This document shows, piece after piece, positions 8,789 through 16,948 of a stretch of DNA of 64,000 nucleotides. The stretch's first letter is position 1, and each line of letters begins with the position of its first letter. This stretch comes from an uncultured Odoribacter sp. (GTDB taxonomy: Bacteria > Bacteroidota > Bacteroidia > Bacteroidales > Marinifilaceae): contig UQTM01000005.1 in NCBI GenBank assembly GCA_900544025.1, forward strand, positions 1-64,000, read 5' to 3'. The notes beneath the pieces are model-generated. The model was not told the origin of the DNA. It did not search any database and saw nothing but the letters and a program-made list of their open reading frames with translations. Position numbers and translations under genes: made by a program.

Positions 8789-9724
8789 ATGACGATCAGT
8801 GGTTTTACGATGATTAGAAATGCAGTAAACTATGACTTTCCGGTCGTGGAATGTATCACTTCGCTATTGGGCTTAGTGGACGAATTAGTTATTGCTTTGG
8901 GGGATAGCAGCGATCAGACGGAAGAAATCGTCAACTCGATTCAGTCGGATAAGATCAAAATCATCAAAACGAACTGGGATTCTTCCAAATATAATAAAGA
9001 CGGGCAAGTCTATGCCAACCAAACCGACATCGCTTTAAAAGCCTGTACAGGGGATTGGTGCATTTACCTCCAGGCCGATGAGGTGCTGCATGAAGATGCG
9101 GTCCCTATTATCCGGAAAGCCTGCGAAAAATACCTGAATACCCCTAAAGTGGAAGGCTTTCTGTTGCGTTACGTACATCTCTACGCCGATCATCAGCATT
9201 ATATCCATGCACGGCATTTCGGGTATCCCAAAGAAGTCCGTATCGTTCGGAATTTGCCCGACATTCATTCGTGGAGGGATGCACAATCGTTTCGGCTTAT
9301 GCCCGGTTTCGATTATCAAAATTATTGGCAAAAAGAGAATACCCGCGTTTTGAAATGTATTTTATTGAAAGACGCTTTCATATACCACTATGGCTGGAGC
9401 CGTGATCCCCGTAAAATGGTAAAGAAAAAAGAAGAGCAATCCTGTATGCATTCCGGTGAAAAAGTCATTTTTACGGAAGCCTATCACGATTATGGCAACC
9501 TTTCTTATTTACCGAAATTCACAGGCTCTCACCCTGCTGTTATGAAAGATAAAATCGCAGCGATGGATTGGCAGAAATACCTCCGCTATACGGGAGAAAA
9601 ACCTCAGATCAAAAAGATTTTCGCTTTTAAATACCGGATGCTGACTTTTTTTGAAAATACATTCCTTTCCAACGGAAACCGTATTTTCGGTTTTAAAAAT
9701 TACAGGCAAATAGGGATCTATTGA
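8789..9724 (+). CDS. Glycosyltransferase family 2 protein
   Basis: Cytoplasmic GT-A type transferase of 311 residues. The N-terminus MTISGFTMIRNAVNYDFPVVECITSL and VDELVIALGDSSDQTEEIV form the nucleotide-binding half. CTGDWCIYLQADEVLHEDAV supplies the acidic metal-binding motif (QADE in place of DxD). The C-terminal half is aromatic-rich, with HYGWSRDPRKMVKKKEEQ. It is a single gene with its own promoter upstream and an inverted repeat downstream. The acceptor is unknown; surface polysaccharide or LOS is inferred from the neighbours. Confidence 0.8.
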   Translation: MTISGFTMIRNAVNYDFPVVECITSLLGLVDELVIALGDSSDQTEEIVNSIQSDKIKIIKTNWDSSKYNKDGQVYANQTDIALKACTGDWCIYLQADEVLHEDAVPIIRKACEKYLNTPKVEGFLLRYVHLYADHQHYIHARHFGYPKEVRIVRNLPDIHSWRDAQSFRLMPGFDYQNYWQKENTRVLKCILLKDAFIYHYGWSRDPRKMVKKKEEQSCMHSGEKVIFTEAYHDYGNLSYLPKFTGSHPAVMKDKIAAMDWQKYLRYTGEKPQIKKIFAFKYRMLTFFENTFLSNGNRIFGFKNYRQIGIY

Positions 9725-9727
9725 GAG

Positions 9728-9769
9728 TACACTCCTGAAATCGCAGACTTCTGATGAAAAAGGAGTGTA
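9728..9769. terminator. Inverted repeat between convergent genes, possible terminator
   Basis: TACACTCCT (9728-9736) and AGGAGTGTA (9761-9769) form a 9-bp stem with a 24-nt loop between a plus-strand GT2 gene and the minus-strand LPS kinase gene. There is no strong T-tract, so termination is likely but not certain. Confidence 0.4.
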
Positions 9770-9786
9770 AAGACCTTTCTGTAAAA

Positions 9787-10548
9787 TTACCTTTTCTTCT
9801 TTTTAAAAATTTTCAAGCTTCGTTTGGTCCGGCGGCGTAAAGCCTCTTTCCGTTTATAACGGAACAGCACCCGCCTTAAAGCAGCCTCCGGCACTTTCGT
9901 GATAAGGGCATACTCCCGGATCACAAAATCCAAATCACGGTCGTCCAGATCGATCCGGCAAAAATTACGCATTCCCTCGAACGGAGTTAAAGGACGGGAT
10001 TTAAAAATGATCCGATTTAAATCGACCAGGTAAAAACGGTGCTTCCCCTCTTCTCCCCTGCTAATTAAAGTGTTCCCGGTCGATAAGTCGATAAAATAAA
10101 CTCCCTTCTGGTGAAATTCATACACAAAGTGCACATAAGCCCGAAAAAGTTCCTCGAAATCGGGAGGACGCTGCCGCAATAAATCCAGCAACACATAATC
10201 GCAAGGCTGCTGAATGGATATATAATAGCTTCTGTTTACCCCTTTTGCATTTTTATACACCAGATAAGCGATAGGCTCCGGCGTACCGATCCCCATCTCC
10301 AGCAGCTTCAAGGCATTTATATAAGAACGTTCCGCCTTGGATTTACGAAACCATGCATAAATAAACCGGTTCAGGATGTGCGGGCGCTTAAAGGACTTTA
10401 CATTGATCTGCAAATCGTCCAAAGTCATGATCTTAATCAGATTACGCCCCCGGTATATAATCTGTCCTTCTTTTTCGAACCGGACAGGTAAAGCCATGAT
10501 CTTTGCTTCCCTCGGCAGGAAAACGGAATTTATTTCATATTTTATCAT
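9787..10548 (-). CDS. Lipopolysaccharide kinase, InaA/WaaP (Kdo kinase) family
   Basis: Protein-kinase-like sugar kinase of 253 residues, predicted to phosphorylate Kdo or heptose in the LPS/LOS inner core using ATP. An early lysine region (DDLQINVKSFKRPHILNRF) precedes a kinase core with AERSYINALKLLEMGIGTPEPIAYL. The catalytic loop YFIDLSTGNTLIS corresponds to HxDxxxxN, and YLVDLNRIIF to the DFG position. The C-terminus is strongly basic (RRRTKRSLKIFKKKKR), as expected for a membrane-surface enzyme. Its start codon overlaps the folA stop codon (ATGA). The family call is good; Kdo versus heptose specificity is unresolved. Confidence 0.8.
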   Translation of the reverse strand: MIKYEINSVFLPREAKIMALPVRFEKEGQIIYRGRNLIKIMTLDDLQINVKSFKRPHILNRFIYAWFRKSKAERSYINALKLLEMGIGTPEPIAYLVYKNAKGVNRSYYISIQQPCDYVLLDLLRQRPPDFEELFRAYVHFVYEFHQKGVYFIDLSTGNTLISRGEEGKHRFYLVDLNRIIFKSRPLTPFEGMRNFCRIDLDDRDLDFVIREYALITKVPEAALRRVLFRYKRKEALRRRTKRSLKIFKKKKR

Positions 10549-11030
10549 GAAACACGCACATAATCAATAAAAGAATAGCCGAATTCATTTTTCTCGTCGG
10601 CTTCAAAATCTTCCCGGCTTACTTCTTTCCATTCCTCCGGGTTAATTTCCGGGATAAACGTATCCCCCTCCAATGTCGTTTTTACCGCAGTAAGATACAA
10701 ACGGTCTGCCACATGCCACAAAGCCCGGTAAATCGATCCGCCGCCGATAACAAAAGCCTCTTCTCCGGCCTCCACCGAAGCCAGGGCATCGTCCACGGAA
10801 GCCACCACCTCGCACCCCTCGATAACAGGCCGGCTATGCGAGATCACGATATTCCTCCGGTTAGGCAAAGGTTTCCCTATCGATTCGAAAGTTTTACGCC
10901 CCATAATCACCGGATGTCCCGTCGTTAAAGCTTTAAAGCGTTTCAGGTCGGCGGACAAATGCCACAATAAAGCATTATCCTTTCCAATAGCATTATTTTC
11001 AGCAGCAGCAACAATTAACGATATAGCCAT
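10545..11030 (-). CDS. folA: Dihydrofolate reductase
   Basis: Reduces dihydrofolate to tetrahydrofolate with NADPH, regenerating the cofactor consumed by thymidylate synthase (thyA lies at 15.4 kb). The protein has 161 residues from MAISLIVAAAENNAIGKDNALLWHL (substrate-site W and catalytic acidic region), then PVIMGRKTFESIG (NADPH loop) and FVIGGGSIY. The longer frame back to 11165 is rejected because a -7 box lies at 11066-11059 between the two starts. The last codons overlap the LPS kinase gene by 4 bases, so the two genes share one transcript. Confidence 0.95.
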   Translation of the reverse strand: MAISLIVAAAENNAIGKDNALLWHLSADLKRFKALTTGHPVIMGRKTFESIGKPLPNRRNIVISHSRPVIEGCEVVASVDDALASVEAGEEAFVIGGGSIYRALWHVADRLYLTAVKTTLEGDTFIPEINPEEWKEVSREDFEADEKNEFGYSFIDYVRVS

Positions 11031-11058
11031 TCGAACACAAATTATAAATTTAATGTAA

Positions 11059-11066
11059 CAAAGATA
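11059..11066 (-). promoter_or_regulatory. -7 box (TATCTTTG) for folA-LPS kinase unit
   Basis: Minus-strand TATCTTTG is an exact TAnnTTTG match, 28 bases upstream of the folA ATG at 11030. It supports the short folA start. Confidence 0.6.
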
Positions 11067-11141
11067 GTATATTCCGGGTGAAGTGCGCCTGCACAACTTC
11101 TTTATTTTGCATGAAACAGATAAGGTATGAAAGTTTATTCC

Positions 11142-11149
11142 TAATTTTG
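11142..11149 (+). promoter_or_regulatory. -7 box (TAATTTTG) for polysaccharide deacetylase gene
   Basis: TAATTTTG matches TAnnTTTG and ends 21 bases before the ATG at 11171. It faces away from the folA promoter, giving a compact divergent promoter region. Confidence 0.55.
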
Positions 11150-11170
11150 TAAACCTATTATGCAAACTAT

Positions 11171-12169
11171 ATGAAAATAAAAGATATTAAAAATGCCCTT
11201 CTGGATCAATGCGGATTTATCGACAGGAAAAGAGAACAAAACCGGATTCCGAGGGTGTTGTTTTATCACGGAGTAGCCGACATTCGCAGTCCGTTTGTGG
11301 AAAAACTGCATATTCCCCCGGCAGATTTCAGAAAACAACTCGCCTATCTCCGGAAACATTACGAGATCGTTTCTATAAATGAATACGATCGAAGATGGCA
11401 AACAGGTTCTTTCACAGGCCGGGAAATCACTCTTACCTTCGACGACGGTTACCGAAATAACCTGACTCAACTCGCCCCGATTTTAAAAGAGTACGATCTT
11501 CCATTCACCGTTTTTATCAGTACCCGCCACATCGACAGCGGAAAACGGTTTTCCACTTTTGTCGGCAGGGCCGTTCTATCGTGGCCTTCCCTCGATCGCT
11601 TACAGATAGAATGCCTGGGCCTGGAAAGTCCTTTAACCTCCGCCGGGCAACGGAAAAAGATTTTCAAACAAATTAACCGTCATCTCAAGCATGCGGACAT
11701 ACAAACCGTAAATCTCATTACGGAACAGCTTATTCAAAACCTGCCTGCCGGGGAATACCGGAAATTATGCGACTATTATCAGGCCGACGCCCTCATGAGC
11801 TGGGAAGATGTCGCCACATTGCAAAAAGAATATCGCTGCACGGTAGGCTCGCATTGCCTCGACCATTTCATTTGCGGAACTTTTCAGCAAGAAGCGGAGA
11901 TCATCCGGCAAATCGAAGAAAGTAAATCCGTTATCGAACAAAAATTAGGCTCCCCCTGCCATTATCTGGCCTATCCCAACGGGGACACTTGCCCCATAGC
12001 TTTGGAAGCAGCCCGGAAAGCGGGATACCGGATGGCTTTTACCACTGCAAACAAACGCCTTTCGTCCCGGATGGACCCGATGGAATTGCCCCGCTACGGA
12101 GTGAATTTCAATTATCCGACATTTAAGGCGGATTTAGCCCTAAAGCCAGATAATAACGAGGATAGGTAA
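11171..12169 (+). CDS. Polysaccharide deacetylase family protein (NodB domain, CE4)
   Basis: Carbohydrate esterase 4-like protein of 332 residues. The N-terminal part contains RVLFYHGVADI, and the core is REITLTFDDGYRNNL (the TFDDG metal and catalytic-base motif), followed by PFTVFISTRHI. Later come TVGSHCLDHF (the H-S/T-x3-H-type zinc motif in altered form) and HYLAYPNGD near residue 255. No signal peptide is evident, so it may be cytoplasmic or act at the inner membrane on a lipid-linked glycan. The substrate is unknown. It stands alone with its own promoter, among glycosyltransferase genes. Confidence 0.85.
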   Translation: MKIKDIKNALLDQCGFIDRKREQNRIPRVLFYHGVADIRSPFVEKLHIPPADFRKQLAYLRKHYEIVSINEYDRRWQTGSFTGREITLTFDDGYRNNLTQLAPILKEYDLPFTVFISTRHIDSGKRFSTFVGRAVLSWPSLDRLQIECLGLESPLTSAGQRKKIFKQINRHLKHADIQTVNLITEQLIQNLPAGEYRKLCDYYQADALMSWEDVATLQKEYRCTVGSHCLDHFICGTFQQEAEIIRQIEESKSVIEQKLGSPCHYLAYPNGDTCPIALEAARKAGYRMAFTTANKRLSSRMDPMELPRYGVNFNYPTFKADLALKPDNNEDR

Positions 12170-12187
12170 AGACTTACAATAATTTAT

Positions 12188-12195
12188 TATTTTTG
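12188..12195 (+). promoter_or_regulatory. -7 box (TATTTTTG) for GT2 gene
   Basis: TATTTTTG is an exact TAnnTTTG match in the 99-bp gap upstream of the glycosyltransferase at 12269. The implied leader is about 65 nt. Confidence 0.5.
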
Positions 12196-12268
12196 TAACG
12201 AGAACCAACCGGAAATTTTTCCTTGAATTAAGATTATAATTATTTATCGACAAATACCGAAACGATCT

Positions 12269-13102
12269 ATGATATCCATTATCACGGCTATATACAACCA
12301 GCTCGACATGAATAAATTATTTTGGGAATACCTGAAAAAATACACGGATAGCCCATTCGAGCTTATCATTATCGATAACCATTCCAATGACGGCAGCCGC
12401 GAATTTTTTCAATCGCTGGGAAAAAATGTCACAGTGATCGCAAACCAGGAGAATTATTCTTACCCGCATTGTCAAAATCAGGGGATCGCAGTGGCTAAAT
12501 ACAATGTATTCGCATTTTTAAACAACGATCTGCTCGTTTCTCCGCATTGGGACAGCCGGGCCATGGAAGTGCTGGGAAAAGACGACCGGGATGTTATCAG
12601 CCTGGGAAGTAACGACAGGCTGTTCGACCGAAGTACCTCCAAAACTCTTCAAAAGAGGTGGAAGCATATAAAATACCCCTGTATCACACTTTTCGGGCAA
12701 CGTAAGTTCGGCCTGCGGCTTATGCAGCGTTTATGCTATGGCAACTGGGAAAAGTTCTGTGATAAAATCTATTCCCGCTATGGGCTATCGTTCACCGAAG
12801 GTTTTTCGGGCGCTTCTATCCTGATGAACCGGAAAGCCATCGAAAAAATCGGGGAATGGGACCCCACCCAGCAAGCCGCCGATTTCGATTTATTCTTCCG
12901 TACCTGCCAACGGGCTGAAACCGTGGGCGATTTAAAGCCATTGGCTGTGGTAAACGGTATTTTCACTCATCACTACCGCCGCCTGACTTTATATTCAAAA
13001 TGCCCCGCATTTGCCGATGCCGGTAAGCTGATCCCCTTACAGGAAAAATGGAGCCCGGAAGATTATAACCGCTGGATTAAAATTGTAAATTTTCAATCCT
13101 GA
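12269..13102 (+). CDS. Glycosyltransferase family 2 protein
   Basis: GT-A transferase of 277 residues. MISIITAIYNQLDMNKLFWEYL leads to FELIIIDNHSNDGSREFF, then NVFAFLNNDLLVSPHW (an NND variant of the DxD metal site) and EGFSGASILMNRKAIEKIGEWDP, typical of rhamnosyl-type GT2 enzymes. The C-terminus has a basic, aromatic segment, GIFTHHYRRLTLYSK. It ends 66 bases before a strong terminator, closing the polysaccharide-related block. Donor and acceptor are unknown. Confidence 0.83.
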   Translation: MISIITAIYNQLDMNKLFWEYLKKYTDSPFELIIIDNHSNDGSREFFQSLGKNVTVIANQENYSYPHCQNQGIAVAKYNVFAFLNNDLLVSPHWDSRAMEVLGKDDRDVISLGSNDRLFDRSTSKTLQKRWKHIKYPCITLFGQRKFGLRLMQRLCYGNWEKFCDKIYSRYGLSFTEGFSGASILMNRKAIEKIGEWDPTQQAADFDLFFRTCQRAETVGDLKPLAVVNGIFTHHYRRLTLYSKCPAFADAGKLIPLQEKWSPEDYNRWIKIVNFQS

Positions 13103-13167
13103 CAAAATACGGCCAACCGGCTTAGACTTCATACACGAAAAAGATTCATCCGTATAAAATCTCTAAC

Positions 13168-13199
13168 AAAACGCCCTTCTTCTCCGAGAGGGGTGTTTT
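13168..13199 (+). terminator. Rho-independent terminator after GT2 gene
   Basis: AAAACGCCCTT (13168-13178) pairs with AGGGGTGTTTT (13189-13199), including two G-U pairs. It is followed by a T-rich tract (ttgttttttac). Confidence 0.7.
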
Positions 13200-13299
13200 T
13201 GTTTTTTACAGTCAGTAAAAAAAGTGTTAAAGCCTCGATAAAAATGGCTGAAAAGAATATTTAATACCTCAGGAATCCGACAACCGGTAAAAAAATACC

Positions 13300-13307
13300 T
13301 ATTTTTG
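13300..13307 (+). promoter_or_regulatory. -7 box (TATTTTTG) for metallophosphoesterase gene
   Basis: TATTTTTG matches TAnnTTTG and lies 37 bases upstream of the ATG at 13345, giving a short leader. Confidence 0.55.
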
Positions 13308-13344
13308 CTCCACTTGAAAAAAGAATTAAAATAATTAATATTCC

Positions 13345-15348
13345 ATGAAAAAGAGAATCTTTTTAAGTGCCGTAGCTCTAACTATGGCCTGTTCGCTTTT
13401 CGCGCAAAAGCAGCCTGCGGAATCCAACCCGCAGCAACCGGTTTATGAAAAAGGAAATACGTCCTTTTCCACCCCTCGTTTTGCCGTGATTTCCGATGTA
13501 CATTTCGGTAATAACAAAGGAGAAGGCCCGATGGTGAAAGTGCCCAAAGCACTGAAAAACCTCATTGCGAAACAGCCACGTATCGATGCTATTTTCGTTG
13601 TAGGGGACATCAGCGACTATGGACAGGCACATCAATACGATATGGTTTTGAAGGTATTTAACGATACAACGATCGTTCCGCCCAATCTTCCCGTTTTCTT
13701 TCTGATGGGAAACCACGATCATTACGGTGGTAAAAAATCATACGAAAATTATTTCAAACTGGGACAACCCCTTCATCATTACATAGATATTAAAGGCTAT
13801 CCTTTCATCACCATCAGCATGAGCGGAACCAGCTCCAACAGTTACAGCGAACAAGACCTCGACTTTCTGGCTAAAAGTATGGAAGATGCAGCCAAACGCT
13901 ATCCGGGCAAGCCTATCTTCGTATTCACCCATGTACCGCCACAAAATACGGTGTATGGAACACAGCCGCGCGACGGAGGCTGGGGATCTGTCAAGTTCGA
14001 GCCTATCCTGAGCAAATACCCGCAAGCCGTTGTATTTTCCGGACACTCTCATTTTCCTTTAGGCGATCCGCGCTCCATCCATCAAAACATTTATACCAGC
14101 GTAAACGACGGTAGTACGACTTATAGCGAAGTGGAACCGGGCGTGGTGAACGAAGGCATCCACCCTGCTAAATACGACTATGTGACCGAAGGACTTATCG
14201 TAAACGTAGATGCCAATACGAATGTGGAAATGGAACGCTGGGATACATACAACGACGAGGAAATTCTTCCGCGCTGGTATGTACAGGCTCCGCACGACGG
14301 AACCCGTTTCCTTTATAAAAACCGTACGGGAGGCGCTGCCCCTTTCTTCCGTCCCGGAGCGACGATCCAGGTGGACAACATCAAAGAGGAAGGGTGTACG
14401 ATCACTTTCCCGCATGCAACAGACGATGAAGTGGTGCACCACTACCGTATCGAAATCATTAAAGACGGCGAAACTGTCGTTACCAATAACAAATTTTCCG
14501 GCTTTTACCTGAACAGTAAAAAGCCTTTGCAACTGGATGTACGTTTCCAGGGTATTCCCAACGGCAGCAAGCTGAAAGCCAGGGTAACGGCGATCGATTC
14601 ATACGATAACGAATCGACCTCTATCGAAAGCGCCGAATTTGTAACCGATGTCTATAAACCGGCTGCAAAAACGAAAAAACCTAAAGCCGATTTATTCGAT
14701 ATCCAATTTGCAGCCAACGGAAAAGCAAAAGACATTTCTCCGCTGCATGTTGCCGTAGAAACGGGAAACACCGCACCTACCACTTATAAAGAGGCGACTT
14801 ACAACCGTTGGACGGCGAAGTTCCCCGGTTCCGGACAATGTTTTTATAAAATCGATTACAGCCAAAACGAAAAACTGAAAAATGCTTTTCGCGAAGGTTA
14901 CACGCTGGAGCTATTCTACAAGCCCAATACTACACGCAATATGTGTCCGCTCAGTGCCCAGGAAGGCGGTGGCACCGGCATCGAACAAGCCAACGGCGGC
15001 CTGATTACATTTTTTGCCCACGTCGGTGGCGGATATAAGGAACTGAAAAGTGGCATGACCGCTACCCCGGGTAAATTTTATCACGTGGTTGCCGTTTACG
15101 ATAAAGCCGCAGGCGAAACGCGTATTTACGTAAACGGTTCTCCGGCCGGAGTGCGTAAAGCTCAGGGTAATTTCGGCTTTCCAAGTAACGAAAAAGCCCA
15201 ATGGATAGGAATCGGCGGCGATGCCAACGGCAATGGATTCGCCCAGTTTGCACTCGACGGAGAGGTGATGATCGCCCGTATGTATGGTAAACCCGTTAGC
15301 CGTGACGAGGTGTACTGGATGCACAAAGAAGTAACACGGCAAAAATAA
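13345..15348 (+). CDS. Secreted metallophosphoesterase with C-terminal LamG-like domain
   Basis: Exported protein of 667 residues with a signal peptide (about 1-20, ALTMACSLFAQ). The calcineurin-like phosphoesterase domain (about 45-300) shows all metal motifs: SDVHFGN, VGDISDYG, MGNHDHYGG, FTHVPP and SGHSHFPLGDP. A middle Fn3-like segment (about 335-430) precedes a concanavalin/LamG-like jelly roll (about 490-667) with YTLELFYKP, HVVAVYDKAAGETRIYVNGS and ALDGEVMIARMYGKPVSRDEV. It probably hydrolyses a phosphoester at the cell surface or in the periplasm, with the LamG module for ligand binding. The gene is monocistronic: own promoter upstream, strong terminator downstream. Confidence 0.87.
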   Translation: MKKRIFLSAVALTMACSLFAQKQPAESNPQQPVYEKGNTSFSTPRFAVISDVHFGNNKGEGPMVKVPKALKNLIAKQPRIDAIFVVGDISDYGQAHQYDMVLKVFNDTTIVPPNLPVFFLMGNHDHYGGKKSYENYFKLGQPLHHYIDIKGYPFITISMSGTSSNSYSEQDLDFLAKSMEDAAKRYPGKPIFVFTHVPPQNTVYGTQPRDGGWGSVKFEPILSKYPQAVVFSGHSHFPLGDPRSIHQNIYTSVNDGSTTYSEVEPGVVNEGIHPAKYDYVTEGLIVNVDANTNVEMERWDTYNDEEILPRWYVQAPHDGTRFLYKNRTGGAAPFFRPGATIQVDNIKEEGCTITFPHATDDEVVHHYRIEIIKDGETVVTNNKFSGFYLNSKKPLQLDVRFQGIPNGSKLKARVTAIDSYDNESTSIESAEFVTDVYKPAAKTKKPKADLFDIQFAANGKAKDISPLHVAVETGNTAPTTYKEATYNRWTAKFPGSGQCFYKIDYSQNEKLKNAFREGYTLELFYKPNTTRNMCPLSAQEGGGTGIEQANGGLITFFAHVGGGYKELKSGMTATPGKFYHVVAVYDKAAGETRIYVNGSPAGVRKAQGNFGFPSNEKAQWIGIGGDANGNGFAQFALDGEVMIARMYGKPVSRDEVYWMHKEVTRQK

Positions 15349-15372
15349 GCCGGTTTTCTAAATAAAATAAGA

Positions 15373-15406
15373 GGCCGCTATTCCATGCAGAATAGCGGCC
15401 TTTTTT
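15373..15406. terminator. Strong bidirectional terminator between convergent genes
   Basis: GGCCGCTATTC (15373-15383), loop CATGCA, then GAATAGCGGCC (15390-15400) and six T. It is a perfect 11-bp stem that also serves the convergent thyA unit on the minus strand. Confidence 0.9.
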
Positions 15407-15430
15407 ATACCTGTAATACCGACGAAACCC

Positions 15431-16225
15431 TCACACGGAAATCGCTCCTTTTATATGCGGGTGCGGGTCGTAATCGGTCAGTTCGAAATCCTCGTATTGA
15501 AAATCAAAAATACTCTTTACTCCGGGGTTAATCTTCATTTTTGGCAAAGCGCGCGGCTCACGGGTCAATTGTAATTTAACCTGCTCGATATGATTCAGAT
15601 AAATGTGCGCATCACCTAAGGTGTGGACAAATTCTCCCGGTTGCAGATCGCACACCTGAGCCATCATCAGGGTCAATAACGCATAAGAGGCGATATTGAA
15701 AGGAACTCCCAAAAAAGTATCGGCACTGCGCTGATACAATTGGCAGGATAATTTTCCGTTAGCCACGTAAAACTGGAAAAGGGCATGGCAAGGAGCCAAA
15801 GCCATATTCTCGATGTCCCCGGCATTCCAGGCACTCACAATCAGTCGGCGGGAATCGGGACTATGTTTTATATCGTGAACCACCTGGGAAATCTGATCTA
15901 AATGCGAGCCGTCGGGACGAGGCCACGAACGCCATTGATAACCGTAAACATGCCCTAAATCTCCATTTTCATCCGCCCACTCGTTCCAGATCTTCACCCC
16001 ATGTTCCTGCAAATATTTCACGTTCGTATCCCCTTTCAGGAACCACAACAACTCGTATATGATAGACTTTAAATGCAATTTCTTTGTTGTCAGCAACGGA
16101 AAACCTTCCTGTAAATTAAAACGCATCTGATGTCCGAATACGCTGACCGTTCCCGTCCCGGTACGGTCTGTTTTTTCTGTTCCTTCGGTTAAAATCCGGT
16201 CTAACAACTCCAAATATTGCTTCAT
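15431..16225 (-). CDS. thyA: Thymidylate synthase
   Basis: Methylates dUMP to dTMP with 5,10-methylene-THF; the dihydrofolate produced is recycled by FolA. At 264 residues it is exactly the size of the E. coli enzyme. Conserved blocks include DRTGTGTVSVFGHQMRF (phosphate-binding Arg21), LLWFLKGDTNV, the catalytic loop MALAPCHALFQFYV with Cys146, and LYQRSADTFLGVPFNIASYA. It is the last gene of a minus-strand run (M16 peptidase, O-methyltransferase, thyA), starting 12 bases after the methyltransferase stop. Confidence 0.97.
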   Translation of the reverse strand: MKQYLELLDRILTEGTEKTDRTGTGTVSVFGHQMRFNLQEGFPLLTTKKLHLKSIIYELLWFLKGDTNVKYLQEHGVKIWNEWADENGDLGHVYGYQWRSWPRPDGSHLDQISQVVHDIKHSPDSRRLIVSAWNAGDIENMALAPCHALFQFYVANGKLSCQLYQRSADTFLGVPFNIASYALLTLMMAQVCDLQPGEFVHTLGDAHIYLNHIEQVKLQLTREPRALPKMKINPGVKSIFDFQYEDFELTDYDPHPHIKGAISV

Positions 16226-16237
16226 ATCATTTCTATA

Positions 16238-16891
16238 TTATAGGTCAAAGATAATCTTTTTACGAATCAACATCAAACCGTGGCGAAAAGGCAATAACAA
16301 ATTTTCCACCCGGTTATCCGCCTGAACATATTCGTTAAACGCAAGAATACCCTTTGTCTGGGCATCCCGGTTCGTTTCATCCAATACTTTCCCGTCCCAA
16401 AGCACATCGTCGGCAAGAATCAGTCCGCCGGGACGCACCTTATCGAAAACCAGTTTATAGTATTCGGTATATTGCCTTTTGTCCGCATCGATAAATACCA
16501 GATCGAAAGTCTCGTCTAACTGCGGAATGACCTCACAAGCATCCCCCACATGAAAGCGTATCCTATCTTCCAAGCCGCTCTTCGTTATAAATTCCCGGGC
16601 AAAATCCTCGATCTCATCGTTGATATCGATGGTGTGCACGATTCCGCCTCCCTCCAGCCCCATCGCCATGGAAATAGCGGCATACCCCGTAAACGTACCG
16701 ATTTCGAGTACCCGTTTCGCATTCACCAAACGGCACATCATCTTTAAAAATTGTCCCTGCATATTTCCGGAAAGCATCCGGGGACGCAGGGTCTTTAAAT
16801 GAGTGACACGCGCTAACTCTTCAAGCACGGGAGGCTCCGGCTCGGAATGAGCTTCAATATATTTTTCCAGTTCTAAATTTATTTCGATCAT
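16238..16891 (-). CDS. SAM-dependent O-methyltransferase (class I, COMT-like)
   Basis: Methyltransferase of 217 residues from the bacterial catechol/caffeoyl-CoA O-methyltransferase family. The SAM site is KRVLEIGTFTGYAAISMA, followed by VHTIDINDE (acidic ribose-binding residue), FDLVFIDADKRQYTEYY (metal-binding DADK) and LILADDVLWDGKV (second metal aspartate). No membrane segment or signal is seen, so it is cytoplasmic. The substrate is unknown; many homologues act on small phenolics. It lies between the M16 peptidase and thyA genes on the same strand. Confidence 0.88.
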   Translation of the reverse strand: MIEINLELEKYIEAHSEPEPPVLEELARVTHLKTLRPRMLSGNMQGQFLKMMCRLVNAKRVLEIGTFTGYAAISMAMGLEGGGIVHTIDINDEIEDFAREFITKSGLEDRIRFHVGDACEVIPQLDETFDLVFIDADKRQYTEYYKLVFDKVRPGGLILADDVLWDGKVLDETNRDAQTKGILAFNEYVQADNRVENLLLPFRHGLMLIRKKIIFDL

Positions 16892-16948
16892 ACCCCAAAA
16901 TTTACCTGCTTCCTTATCTTCCGAAATTTAACACTTCCGGTCAGATAT

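Noticed and set aside
11031..11165. 45-residue N-terminal extension of FolA
   Set aside because: It contains the -7 box and does not resemble a DHFR N-terminus; MAISLIVAAAENNAIG is the normal start.
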